DNA from: DASUNQ01 sp035536455
GTDB lineage: Bacteria > Acidobacteriota > Thermoanaerobaculia > Multivoradales > UBA5704
Direction of reading: 5' to 3'
Assembly: GCA_035536455.1 (NCBI GenBank)
Contig: DATLOC010000053.1
Span: forward strand, 1-64,000
Length of the DNA stretch: 64,000 nucleotides
Position numbers and translations under genes: made by a program. The notes under the pieces were generated by a model. The model worked only from the letters and a program-made list of their open reading frames with translations. It made no database searches and had not been told where the DNA came from. Positions 56,307 through 64,000 of the stretch are shown piece after piece (the stretch's first letter is position 1; every line of letters starts with the position of its first letter).

Positions 56307-57755
56307 ATGAGAACCAGTCGTCCTCGGTCCATCGTCCTCTGTGTCACCGCAGCGCTCTGCCTGCTCGCCGGCGTCGCGGCGGCGCACGCCGCCCACGAGC
56401 CGTTCAACTATCCGGTCGGCGCCGCCATCAACAACCTGAACGGCGGCACCGGGTGGAGCGGCCCCTGGCAGGGCTGCGGAAGCCTCGTCGTCGCCCCAGG
56501 CCTGACCTACGCGGGCCTCGTCCCCGTTCCCATTGGGAACACCCTCGGCGGGACTCCGGGGAATGCCTGCACGCGAACCGTGGCGCCGATCGTCGGCGCG
56601 CAGGGAACTTCCGTGGTGCTGCGGGCCCTCATCAGACCCGCGGGCCTCAACGGCACGCCCGCCAGCCAGGCGACCCTGGGCAATTCGAGCGGCGGCACCT
56701 TCATCATCGGCGACCTGCCGCAGTCGGACGCGGCGGCGGGCAACTGGGGGCTGCAGAACGCCGCCGGCCGCTTCTACTCGAACGTGCCGGCCGCCGCCAA
56801 CACCACGGTCTACCTGGTGGCGCAGATCGACTTCGACGTCAGCGGCGCCAACGACCGGATGCGGCTGTGGGTCAACCCGCCCGCCGCCTACTTCACCACG
56901 GCGCCGAAGGTCGACGTCACCAACGCCAACGTGGGCCAGTTCTCCGGCGTCTTCTGGCAGACCCAGCAGCAGCAGCGGGTGGACGAGATCTCGGTCGAGA
57001 CGACCAAGAAGTCCTGCGTCCTGCCGCCCAACACCACGATGGTCGGTTGGTATCCGTTCGACGAGGCGGCGGGGCCGCTGGCCGCCAACCTCGCCACCGG
57101 CAACTTCGGCGCACACGTCAACGGCCCGACCCCGATCCAAGGGCTGGTGGCCAGGGCTCTGCGCTTCGACGGCATCGACGACTACGTCCAGAGCCTGTCG
57201 ACCATCGCGACGAACTTCGGCCCGGCGGGGCTGCCCCTGAGCTGCAGCGGCAACTACTCGACCTGCCAGGGCGACTTTTCGATCGACGTCTGGATCCGGG
57301 GCACCTTCCCGTTCAGCTCGGTGATCGTCGACAAGCGCAGCGGCACGCCCCCGGCGATCAAGGGCTACAGCCTGTTCCTCTACGGCGACCAGCTGGGGCT
57401 CCAATTAGCCGACGGTCTCGGATCGGGCTTCAGCAACTACCTCTCGGCGCCCGTCGTGCCGACGCTGAGCGACCCCAACAACTGGCACCACATCGCCGTC
57501 ACGGTGCGACGGCTCAGCCCCACCGGCATCCGCTTCTACTACGACGGCGTCCTGTTCGGCTCGGCGAACCCGACGGGGCGGCTCGGCTCGCTGGTGAACA
57601 ACAGCCCGCTGCGCATCGGCACCCGGACGGCGGCATCGCCGCTCACCGGCTTCTACAGGGGCGACCTCGACGAGCTGGAAATCTTCAACCGCGTGCTGAC
57701 GCCGGCGGAGGTGAAGAGCATCTTCAATGCCGGCCCGTTCGGTAAGTGCAAGTAA
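56307..57755 (+). CDS. Secreted two-domain jelly-roll protein with C-terminal LamG domain
   Basis: The 482-residue protein starts at ATG 56307 after AGAAAGGA. A signal peptide covers about residues 1-27. The first domain (about 30-230) is a jelly roll with EPFNYPVGAAINNLNGGTGW at its start, a pattern seen in many secreted PEP-CTERM-system proteins. The second (about 240-482) is LamG-like: MVGWYPFDEAAGPLAANLAT, ALRFDGIDDYVQSLS, DVWIRGTFPFSSVIVDKRSG, NWHHIAVTVRRLSPTGIRFY, YDGVLFGSANPTG and LDELEIFNRVLTPAEVKSIF. It ends NAGPFGKCK, as in its paralogue at 16453. It may bind polysaccharide. Confidence 0.82.
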   Translation: MRTSRPRSIVLCVTAALCLLAGVAAAHAAHEPFNYPVGAAINNLNGGTGWSGPWQGCGSLVVAPGLTYAGLVPVPIGNTLGGTPGNACTRTVAPIVGAQGTSVVLRALIRPAGLNGTPASQATLGNSSGGTFIIGDLPQSDAAAGNWGLQNAAGRFYSNVPAAANTTVYLVAQIDFDVSGANDRMRLWVNPPAAYFTTAPKVDVTNANVGQFSGVFWQTQQQQRVDEISVETTKKSCVLPPNTTMVGWYPFDEAAGPLAANLATGNFGAHVNGPTPIQGLVARALRFDGIDDYVQSLSTIATNFGPAGLPLSCSGNYSTCQGDFSIDVWIRGTFPFSSVIVDKRSGTPPAIKGYSLFLYGDQLGLQLADGLGSGFSNYLSAPVVPTLSDPNNWHHIAVTVRRLSPTGIRFYYDGVLFGSANPTGRLGSLVNNSPLRIGTRTAASPLTGFYRGDLDELEIFNRVLTPAEVKSIFNAGPFGKCK

Positions 57756-57792
57756 GCGGGACCGCAGCGCGCAGCAACGCCTAGCGTCGTCT

Positions 57793-57838
57793 CCGCCGCC
57801 GCCGCCGTCGCCCCGCGCGCTCGGCGGCGGCGGTTTCT
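57793..57838 (+). terminator. Possible terminator hairpin after the LamG gene
   Basis: Repeated CCG (57793-57807) and CGG (57822-57833) triplets pair as a 12-bp stem, followed by TTTCTCT. The T-run is weak, so confidence is moderate. The remaining gap up to 58000 shows nothing else recognisable. Confidence 0.5.
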
Positions 57839-58000
57839 CTCCGCCGCCACCGGCGATGAGCCTCTCGGGAGCCGAGATCCATTTGCAAGCGCGGCGGGGA
57901 AATGCCACCGGCGCCGGGGGGAATGACGCGCCCCGCCTCCTTGACGTCCGCCTCGCCGGCGCGTATCGTTAGCCTAAGAACCTCAGGGAAGGGAGGGCCG

Positions 58001-58342
58001 ATGGGCAACGAGGTCATCACCCAGCTCCTCCGCGGCACCCTGCACGTGCTCATCCTGCGCACGCTGGCGGGCGGTCCGCTGCACGGCTACGCGATCGCCT
58101 CGGCGATGGCGGAGCGGAGCGACGACGTCGTCACCCTCGAGGACGGAGCGCTCTACCAGGCGCTCCACCGCATGGAGGAGCGCGGCTGGCTCGACTCGGA
58201 GTGGGGGCACGCCGAGAACGGCAGGCGCGCCCGCTTCTACCGGCTCACGCCGGAGGGGCGACGCCGCCTCGACCTGGAGACCAGGGGCTGGCTCGAGTAC
58301 GTGACCGCGGTGCAGAAGATCCTCTCGCCGGCGCCGGCCTGA
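58001..58342 (+). CDS. PadR-family transcriptional regulator
   Basis: The 113-residue protein starts at ATG 58001, preceded by GGGAGG. The PadR winged-helix pattern is complete: LLRGTLHVLILRTLAGGPLH, GYAIASAMAERSDDVVTLED, GALYQALHRMEERGWLDSEW and RRARFYRLTPEGRRRLDLET. It lacks the long C-terminal domain (subfamily 1). It lies six bases upstream of a large permease gene, the standard arrangement for acidobacterial orphan permeases, and probably represses that gene in response to an unknown ligand. Confidence 0.95.
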   Translation: MGNEVITQLLRGTLHVLILRTLAGGPLHGYAIASAMAERSDDVVTLEDGALYQALHRMEERGWLDSEWGHAENGRRARFYRLTPEGRRRLDLETRGWLEYVTAVQKILSPAPA

Positions 58343-58348
58343 GCTGCG

Positions 58349-61018
58349 GTGAGCCCCCGGCCCTTCCGCTTCCTGTCGCGCACGCGCCGCGAGATCGAAG
58401 GCGAGGTGGAGGAGGAGATCCGCTTCCACCTCGCGGCGCTGGCGCGGGCGCTGGAGCGGCAGGGGTGGACGCCCCGGGAAGCGCGCGAAGAGGCGCGGCG
58501 ACGGTTCGGAGACCTGCGGGCGACGCGCGCGGCGTGCGTGGCGAGCGACCTGCGGCGGGAGAAGCAGATGCAACGGCGCGAAACCCTGGACGAGATGGCG
58601 CAGGACCTCAGGCACTCGGCGCGCGAGCTGCGGCGCCGCCCCCTCTTCACCGGCGCGGCCGTGCTGACGCTGGCCATCGGCGTCGGCGCGACGACGGCGA
58701 TCTTCAGCGCCGCGGACCACGTCCTGCTCCGCCCGCTCCCCTACCGCGAGGCGGACCGCGTCATGACTCTCTGGGAGACCGACCGCGCCGCCGGCGAGCT
58801 CAAGAAGGAGGTGGCCTCCGGGAACTTCCTCTCCTGGCGCGAGCGGAGCCGCAGCTTCGCGGCGCTCGGCCTGGCCGAGCCGTTCGGCTTCGACCTGACG
58901 GGGGACGGCCCGCCGGAGCCGGCGACGGCGTGGCGGGTGACCGAGGAGTTCTTCGCCGCGCTCGGCGTCGAGCCGGTCCTCGGGCGGAGCTTCGCGCCGG
59001 AGGACTACGCCGTCGAGGCCGACCCGGCGGCCCCTCCACGGGCGGTGCTCCTCTCCTACGGGCTGTGGCAGCGCCGCTACGGCGCGGACCCGGCGATCCT
59101 CGGCCGCCAGATCCAGCTCGACGGGCAGGGGGTGCCGATCGTCGGCGTGCTGCCGCCCTGGCTGGAGTATCCGGACGACAGGGACCTCTGGGCCCCCAAG
59201 GTCTTCCCCCCCTTCCAGCTCCAGGAGCGTGCCTCCGGCTACATGCCCGCCGTCGGGCGCCTGCGCCCGGGCGTGACGCGGGCGGCCGCGCAGGCGGAGC
59301 TCGACGGCATCGCCGCGGCCCTGGGCGTCGAGCACCCCGGCACCAACGCCGGCGCCGGCGTCAACCTGGTGCCGCTGCAGGAGCAGGTCCTGGGCAGTGT
59401 GCGCCCCGCCCTGCTGGTGCTGCTGGGCGCCGTGGCCCTGCTGCTCCTCATCGCTTGCGCCAACGTGGCCGGCCTCCTGCTGGCGCGCGGCACGGAGCGG
59501 AGCCGGGAGCTCGGCGTGCGCGCGGCGATCGGCGCGGGACGGGGACGGCTGGCGCGCCAGCTCCTCACCGAGAGCGTGCTCCTCTCCGGCCTGGGCGGCG
59601 CGGCCGGGCTGCTCGTCGCCTTCGGCGGGGTCCGCCTGCTCGCGCGCATCGTGCCGCCGGACCTGCCGCGCGCCGGCGCCATCGCCGTGGACGCGCGCAT
59701 CCTCGCCTTCGCGCTGGGGGTCACGCTGCTGACCGCGGTCCTGTGCGGCGTGGGGCCCGCGCTCCGCCTCTCCCGTCCCGACCTCCTCTCGGCGCTCGGC
59801 GGCGGCGGCCGCGGCGCCGGCCCAGGCCCCGCCTCGACCCGGCTCCGCAACGCGCTGGTGGTCACCGAGGTCGCCTTCGCGCTCGTGCTCCTGATCGGCG
59901 CCGGACTCCTCGGCCGCAGCTTCGTCCGCCTCCTCGACAACGACCTGGGCTTCCGCGCCGAGCGCCGCGCCGCCGTCCAGCTCTTCCTCTGGGACCGCAA
60001 CCCCACCGCCGAGCAGCGCCGGCAACGGGTGGCGCAGCTCGCGGCCCGCTTCTCGTCGGTGCCGGACGTCGAGGAGGTCGCGGTCGTCTCGGCGCTGCCG
60101 CTGCACCCGCACCAGATCGACCCCCAGGACGAGCTGATCAGGGAGGACAGGCCGGGACCACGCCCCGGCGAGTCGGCGCTGGTCTACACCACGGTGGCCT
60201 CGCCCAACTACTTCCGGCTCATGGGCATCCCGCTGCGCGGAGGCCGCGAGCTCGGTGAACGCGACCGGAGCGACGCTCCCGCGGTCGCGATCGTCAACCA
60301 GGCCCTGGCCGGGCGGTTTTTCCCCGGCGAGGATCCCGTTGGCAAGCGCGTGACCTTCGGGGTGATGGGGCGGCCGGTGAGCCGCGAGATCGTGGGGGTC
60401 GTGGCGAACGTGCGGCCCACCGCGCTGGACAGCGACCCCCGCCCCGAAGTCTACGTGCCGTTCGAACAGTCGGCGATCGGCAGCGTCACCTTCGTCGTGC
60501 GCACGCGGACGGAGGCGGCGGCGATGCTCCCGGTGCTGCGGGCGCTGGTCTGGCAGGTCGATGCGGACCAGTCGGTGTATCACCTGGCGACCGTCGACCG
60601 GCTGCTGTCGGACACGCTGGTGGGCCGGCGCTTCAACCTGCAGCTGCTGGCGGCGTTCTCGGCCGTGGCGCTGGCGCTGGCCACGCTCGGCATCTACGGG
60701 CTGATCAGCTTCCTGGCGAGCCAGCGCCGGCACGAGATCGGCGTCCGCATGGCGCTCGGCGCCCGGCGGGGCGACATCGTCGGCATGATCGTGCGCCAGG
60801 GTCTCGGCCTCGGCGTTCCCGGCGTGGCCCTGGGAGTGCTCGGCGCCCTGGCCCTGACGCGCTTCCTGCGTCACCTGCTCTACGGCGTGACGCCGACGGA
60901 CCCGGTCGCCTTCGTGGGGCTCAGCGTGCTCCTGCTCATCGTCACCGCGGCCGGCGCCTACCTGCCGGCGCGGCGCGCGGCGGGCGCGGATCCCGGCCGG
61001 GTGCTGCGGCAGGAGTGA
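58349..61018 (+). CDS. ABC-transporter-type permease, acidobacterial duplicated orphan permease (ADOP) type
   Basis: The 889-residue protein uses GTG at 58349. The N-terminal 75 residues are a helical extension (EGEVEEEIRFHLAALARALE, REAREEARRRFGDL) typical of ADOP. Two MacB/FtsX permease halves follow: FTGAAVLTLAIGVGATTAIF with the MacB-PCD periplasmic domain, LLGAVALLLLIACANVAGLL and RSRELGVRAAIGAGRGRLAR, then repeated as VVTEVAFALVLLIGAGLLGR with the final helices (RRHEIGVRMALGARRGDIVG). No ATPase gene is adjacent. Substrate and direction are unknown; MacB-like mechanotransmission or peptide/lipid export is plausible. Confidence 0.92.
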   Translation: MSPRPFRFLSRTRREIEGEVEEEIRFHLAALARALERQGWTPREAREEARRRFGDLRATRAACVASDLRREKQMQRRETLDEMAQDLRHSARELRRRPLFTGAAVLTLAIGVGATTAIFSAADHVLLRPLPYREADRVMTLWETDRAAGELKKEVASGNFLSWRERSRSFAALGLAEPFGFDLTGDGPPEPATAWRVTEEFFAALGVEPVLGRSFAPEDYAVEADPAAPPRAVLLSYGLWQRRYGADPAILGRQIQLDGQGVPIVGVLPPWLEYPDDRDLWAPKVFPPFQLQERASGYMPAVGRLRPGVTRAAAQAELDGIAAALGVEHPGTNAGAGVNLVPLQEQVLGSVRPALLVLLGAVALLLLIACANVAGLLLARGTERSRELGVRAAIGAGRGRLARQLLTESVLLSGLGGAAGLLVAFGGVRLLARIVPPDLPRAGAIAVDARILAFALGVTLLTAVLCGVGPALRLSRPDLLSALGGGGRGAGPGPASTRLRNALVVTEVAFALVLLIGAGLLGRSFVRLLDNDLGFRAERRAAVQLFLWDRNPTAEQRRQRVAQLAARFSSVPDVEEVAVVSALPLHPHQIDPQDELIREDRPGPRPGESALVYTTVASPNYFRLMGIPLRGGRELGERDRSDAPAVAIVNQALAGRFFPGEDPVGKRVTFGVMGRPVSREIVGVVANVRPTALDSDPRPEVYVPFEQSAIGSVTFVVRTRTEAAAMLPVLRALVWQVDADQSVYHLATVDRLLSDTLVGRRFNLQLLAAFSAVALALATLGIYGLISFLASQRRHEIGVRMALGARRGDIVGMIVRQGLGLGVPGVALGVLGALALTRFLRHLLYGVTPTDPVAFVGLSVLLLIVTAAGAYLPARRAAGADPGRVLRQE

Positions 61019-61046
61019 GCTTCCGGCGACGGGCGGCCCGGCGCGC

Positions 61047-62354
61047 TCAGCGTCGTCTCCGCCGCCGGCGCCTCCGGCCGGCGCGTGCCGCGGCGGTCTC
61101 CTCCTCTTCGTCGGCCGGGGCGGCGCCCCGCCGCAGGGCCGCCGCGCGCCACTGCTCGAGCGTCTCTTCGCCCTCGCCGGTCGCCCGCACCAGCAGCTCC
61201 AGGAGCAGGAGGCTGTCCTCGAAGTGGGGGCGGCGCGTGTAGCGGAGGCGGTCGGGAAGCTTCCAGCGCGGCTCGCAGAGGCGCCAGAAGCCGGTCAGGG
61301 CCTGCACGACCTGCAGCGCCTTGGCGTTGGAGGCCGGGAAGCGCTGGAAGAAGCCGGAGGCGGTCTCGCGCACCAGGGCCTCGACGGCGGCGCGGGTCAG
61401 CGGGCGCTGGTCGAGCGCCTCGACGTCGTAGCGGCGGAGGAGGACCTGGGGCAGGAGCAGGGCGCCGACGAGGACGGTGTCGGAGAGCTGCCGCTCCTCG
61501 CCGACCAGGGCGTCGATCGAGGGCGGGATCTGCCCGAAGTCGCCCAGCCCGCGCTCCGCCGCCGAGACCATCGCGTAGGCCTCGGGCAGCAGCACCTCCA
61601 TCATGCCCAGCTCGAGCATCCACTGCATCGCCGCGCCGGCGTGGCCGCAGCGCAGGAGCTGGGCGATCTCCTCGGTCAGGCGCGCCGGCGAGGCGCGCTC
61701 GAGGTCGCGGCGGTGGCGGTGGATCGCCTCCTGGGTCGCGGCCTCGATGCCGAAGCCGAGCCGGCCGGCGAACTCGCAGGCGCGGAGCATCCGCACCGGG
61801 TCCTCGCGGAAACGGACGTCGGGGTCGCCGATCGCCCGCACCAGGCGGCTCTGGAGGTCGGGGATGCCGCCGGTGTAGTCGACGACGCTGAAGTCGGCGA
61901 CGTCGTAGAAGAGCGCGTTGATCGTGAAGTCGCGGCGGAAGGCGTCCTCGCGCGGCGAGCCCCAGAGGTTGTCGCTGGTGATGAGGACGTCGCGCTCGGG
62001 CTCGCCCTCCTCCACCGCCGCCGCCGGCTCGGCGCCGCGGCGGAAGGTGGAGACCTCGACCACCTCGCCGTCGTGGAAGTAGACGTGGACCAGCCGGAAC
62101 CGGCGGCCGATGACCCGCGAGTTGCCGAAGAGGCGGCGCACCTCGTTGGGGCGGGCGTCGGTGCCGACGTCGTAGTCCTTGGGCCGCCGCCCGAGCATCA
62201 GGTCGCGCACGCTCCCCCCCACCAGGTGAGCCTTGTAACCGGCCGAGTGCAGCCGGTACATGACCTTGAGGGCGTTGCGGCTGATGTTCTTGCGGGAGAT
62301 CGGGTGGTCCTGCCGCGGCAAGATCAGCGGCGCCACCCCACTGCGTTCACGCAT
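61047..62354 (-). CDS. pcnB: Poly(A) polymerase / tRNA nucleotidyltransferase family protein
   Basis: The protein has about 435 residues from ATG 62354. The nucleotidyltransferase core is AHLVGGSVRDLMLGRRPKDY followed by DVGTDARPNEVRRLFGNSRV, with the catalytic Asp pair in DYDVGTD, and EDAFRRDFTINALFYDVADF. RNA-binding helices follow. The Pro/Arg-rich C-terminus ends in a run of about nine arginines, as in PcnB-type poly(A) polymerases rather than CCA-adding enzymes. It adds 3' A tails to RNA. TACAAT ends seven bases before the ATG, with no ribosome site, so it is probably leaderless. It is divergent from the helicase gene (52 bp) and convergent with the permease gene (28 bp). Confidence 0.88.
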   Translation of the reverse strand: MRERSGVAPLILPRQDHPISRKNISRNALKVMYRLHSAGYKAHLVGGSVRDLMLGRRPKDYDVGTDARPNEVRRLFGNSRVIGRRFRLVHVYFHDGEVVEVSTFRRGAEPAAAVEEGEPERDVLITSDNLWGSPREDAFRRDFTINALFYDVADFSVVDYTGGIPDLQSRLVRAIGDPDVRFREDPVRMLRACEFAGRLGFGIEAATQEAIHRHRRDLERASPARLTEEIAQLLRCGHAGAAMQWMLELGMMEVLLPEAYAMVSAAERGLGDFGQIPPSIDALVGEERQLSDTVLVGALLLPQVLLRRYDVEALDQRPLTRAAVEALVRETASGFFQRFPASNAKALQVVQALTGFWRLCEPRWKLPDRLRYTRRPHFEDSLLLLELLVRATGEGEETLEQWRAAALRRGAAPADEEEETAAARAGRRRRRRRRR

Positions 62355-62406
62355 CCGGCCGATTGTATAGGAGGCGCCGGGCCCTTTTTCCGTCATACTT
62401 ACGCCC

Positions 62407-64000
62407 ATGCCCCCGCGTTTCGACCTGGAGCGGCGGACGCTCGAGCTGGCGGTGGCGGACCTGCTGGAGGCGGGGCTGCTGCGCACGCTCGGGTTCTCGC
62501 AGCGCGGCGGCTACGAGCGCCTCTGGCTGGGGCAGGCGATCCACAGCCGCTACCAGGAGCAGGCGCTGGCCGGCGACCCGAGCTACCGCCGCGAGGTGTG
62601 CGTGGCGTGCAGCTTCCCGCACCGCGGCTGGGAGGTGACGGTCTCGGGCCGCATCGACGGCTTGCGCCGCGAGCCGGACGGCACGCTGGTCGTCGAGGAG
62701 ATCAAGTCGGTGCGGCGCGGCGCCGCGCTGCCGCCGGCGCAGCGCGAGATGTACCAGCGGCAGGCCCTCCTCTACGCCTGGATCGTCGCGCAGTGCGAGG
62801 AGGCGCCGGTGCGCGCCGAGCTGGTGCTCATCTCGATCGGCAGCGACGAGGTGGAGCGCGAGGAGCTGGCGGCCGACCCGCGCGGCCTGGAGCACGCGGT
62901 CCACCGCCGCATCAACGCGCTCATCGCCGCCTACGAGGCCGAAGCCGAGGCCGCGGCGGCACGACGCGCGGCGGCGGGGCGGCTCGCCTTCCCCTACCGC
63001 GAGCTGCGCCCGGGGCAGGAGGAGATCCTCGCGGCGGTGGGGACCGCGCTCGCCAACGGCGAGCATGTTCTCCTCCAGGCGGCGACCGGCATCGGCAAGA
63101 CGGTGGCGGCGCTCTACCCCGCCTTGCGCTACGCCCTGGAGCACGACAAGCGCCTCTTCGTCCTGACCGCCAAGACCCTGCAGCAGGAGATGGCGGGGGC
63201 GGTGCTGCGCCTTCTCAACACCGAGGGCGCCTTCCGCTCGCTCCGCCTGCGCGCCAAGGCCAAGATGTGCGCCAACGAGCAGGTGATCTGCCACGAGGAG
63301 TACTGCCGCTACGCCAAGGACTACGCACTGAAGCTCCAGGGGAGCGGCCTGGTGCGGCGGCTCCTCGACGAGCACCCGACGCTCGAGCCGGACGACGTCT
63401 TCCGCGCCGCGCAGGCGACGGAGGTCTGCCCCTTCGAGGTGAGCCTCGAGCTCCTGGGGCGGGCGCAGGTCACGGTCTGCGACTACAACTACGCCTTCGA
63501 TCCCTACGTCTCGCTCCCCGACTTCGGCCCCGACCGCGACCTCTCGGACGTGGTGCTGGTGATCGACGAGATCCACAACCTGGTGGACCGCGGGCGCGGC
63601 TACTACAGCCCGGAGCTCTCGGCCGGGGAGGCGCGGCGGGCGGGGGAGGTCGTGGGGCGGGGCGGCGAGCCGATCCACTTCGAGATCGAGCGCCTGTGCA
63701 TGGCGCTCGCGACGCTCATCGAGCGCACCGTGGACGACGCGCTGGAAGAGGGGCCGCCGGGGGAGCGCGCGGTCGAGGTGCCGCTCCCCGAGGACCGCCT
63801 CTGGATGCTGCGCCCAGACCTCGACGCCGCGTTCGTCGATTACCTCGAGCACCAGCGCTCGACCCGCACCTTCCGCGCCGACGACCCGTTCGTCGATCTC
63901 TACTTCGACGTGCTGCGGTTCTTGAACGGCCTGGTGGTCTCCGACGAGGCCTTCAGCCACTACGTCGAGCGGCGCGGCGGCGACAGCCGCTGGAAGGTGC
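62407..64000 (+). CDS. Nuclease-helicase: PD-(D/E)xK domain fused to a DinG/XPD-like helicase (C-terminus cut by window edge)
   Basis: The visible 531 residues start at ATG 62407. The first 180 hold a Cas4/RecB-type nuclease pattern: SGRIDGLRREPDGTLVVEEI followed by KSV (Asp...Glu-x-Lys) with REMYQRQALLYAWIV. The helicase part has Walker A QAATGIGKTVAALYPALRYA near residue 228, an iron-sulfur cysteine set (CANEQVIC, EEYC, VCPFE) and the DEAH-like motif VLVIDEIHNLVDRG. This is the XPD/DinG superfamily 2 layout with an added nuclease. A role in repair or in processing unusual DNA structures is likely. CATACT ends seven bases before the ATG, so it is probably leaderless. The last helicase motifs lie beyond the edge. 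Confidence 0.88.
   Translation, partial: MPPRFDLERRTLELAVADLLEAGLLRTLGFSQRGGYERLWLGQAIHSRYQEQALAGDPSYRREVCVACSFPHRGWEVTVSGRIDGLRREPDGTLVVEEIKSVRRGAALPPAQREMYQRQALLYAWIVAQCEEAPVRAELVLISIGSDEVEREELAADPRGLEHAVHRRINALIAAYEAEAEAAAARRAAAGRLAFPYRELRPGQEEILAAVGTALANGEHVLLQAATGIGKTVAALYPALRYALEHDKRLFVLTAKTLQQEMAGAVLRLLNTEGAFRSLRLRAKAKMCANEQVICHEEYCRYAKDYALKLQGSGLVRRLLDEHPTLEPDDVFRAAQATEVCPFEVSLELLGRAQVTVCDYNYAFDPYVSLPDFGPDRDLSDVVLVIDEIHNLVDRGRGYYSPELSAGEARRAGEVVGRGGEPIHFEIERLCMALATLIERTVDDALEEGPPGERAVEVPLPEDRLWMLRPDLDAAFVDYLEHQRSTRTFRADDPFVDLYFDVLRFLNGLVVSDEAFSHYVERRGGDSRWKV

Overview
The window is very GC-rich, densely coded DNA with no complete phage or plasmid. It most resembles a chromosome segment of an Acidobacteriota-type bacterium, perhaps near Thermoanaerobaculia. 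The grounds are a PadR regulator next to a long MacB/FtsX-type permease of the 'acidobacterial duplicated orphan permease' type (58.0-61.0 kb), two phosphatase/sulfatase-superfamily proteins carrying the LRxLGY tail motif, many secreted proteases and lectin-fold proteins, and a HPERSEG-type palindrome. The taxonomic call is inference from gene content.

Region by region. 0-10.2 kb: a partial secreted phosphodiesterase, an oligopeptide-binding lipoprotein whose start codon lies in a palindromic repeat, a membrane phosphodiesterase, polyprenyl synthase, a STAS antagonist/RsbW-like kinase pair, a CPBP protease, and a BlaI/M56 pair behind two BlaI-type boxes. 10.3-16 kb: tandem secreted serine proteases (S8, then S1-like), then a tightly overlapped gcdH-glpX-dcd run. 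16-21 kb is accessory: a decayed second copy of dcd, a PIN-toxin remnant, a LamG protein, a frameshifted YbaK gene, a collagen-like protein, a tryptophan-packed 109-residue protein and an MFS transporter. 20.8-25.5 kb: a YefM/YoeB module between two 21-bp-period repeat arrays. The second array is interrupted by a 3.34-kb IS1-type transposon with perfect 22-bp inverted ends and an 8-bp target duplication. It carries a tRNA with anticodon GCU, a HARE-like protein, a 164-bp palindrome and three unknown small genes. 25.5-43 kb is mostly housekeeping: alkyladenine glycosylase, left-handed beta-helix protein, RecD2, a sigma factor/membrane protein/bactofilin-like set, UppP, RmlB/RmlC, DUF4301, glutamine synthetase, a TVP38 protein, a flavin reductase and a sulfatase-TPR protein. 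43-51.7 kb: a giant fungalysin-like protease and succinate dehydrogenase genes (sdhC-sdhA, then sdhB) split by an opposite-strand secreted-protein gene. 51.8-55.1 kb is a second accessory block of lower GC with DUF433, a HEPN-like candidate, SymE-like and DUF4258 modules and a third 21-bp-period array. 55.1-64 kb: a twice-frameshifted SMP-30/NHL gene, a second LamG protein, PadR/permease, poly(A) polymerase family and a nuclease-helicase cut by the window edge.

Most interesting are: (1) the transposon carrying a tRNA(GCU) without the long variable arm expected of serine tRNAs; (2) three intergenic arrays of unrelated sequence that share a 21-bp register, with head-to-head orientation clear in two; (3) the 12-tryptophan small protein; and (4) a shared TGAGG-N6-CCTCA operator-like dyad upstream of the two large secreted proteases. 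Several genes have a -10-like hexamer only 6-10 nt before the start codon and no Shine-Dalgarno sequence, suggesting leaderless transcripts. Coordinates, motifs and repeats were read by eye; family names come from remembered family signatures, not a search.
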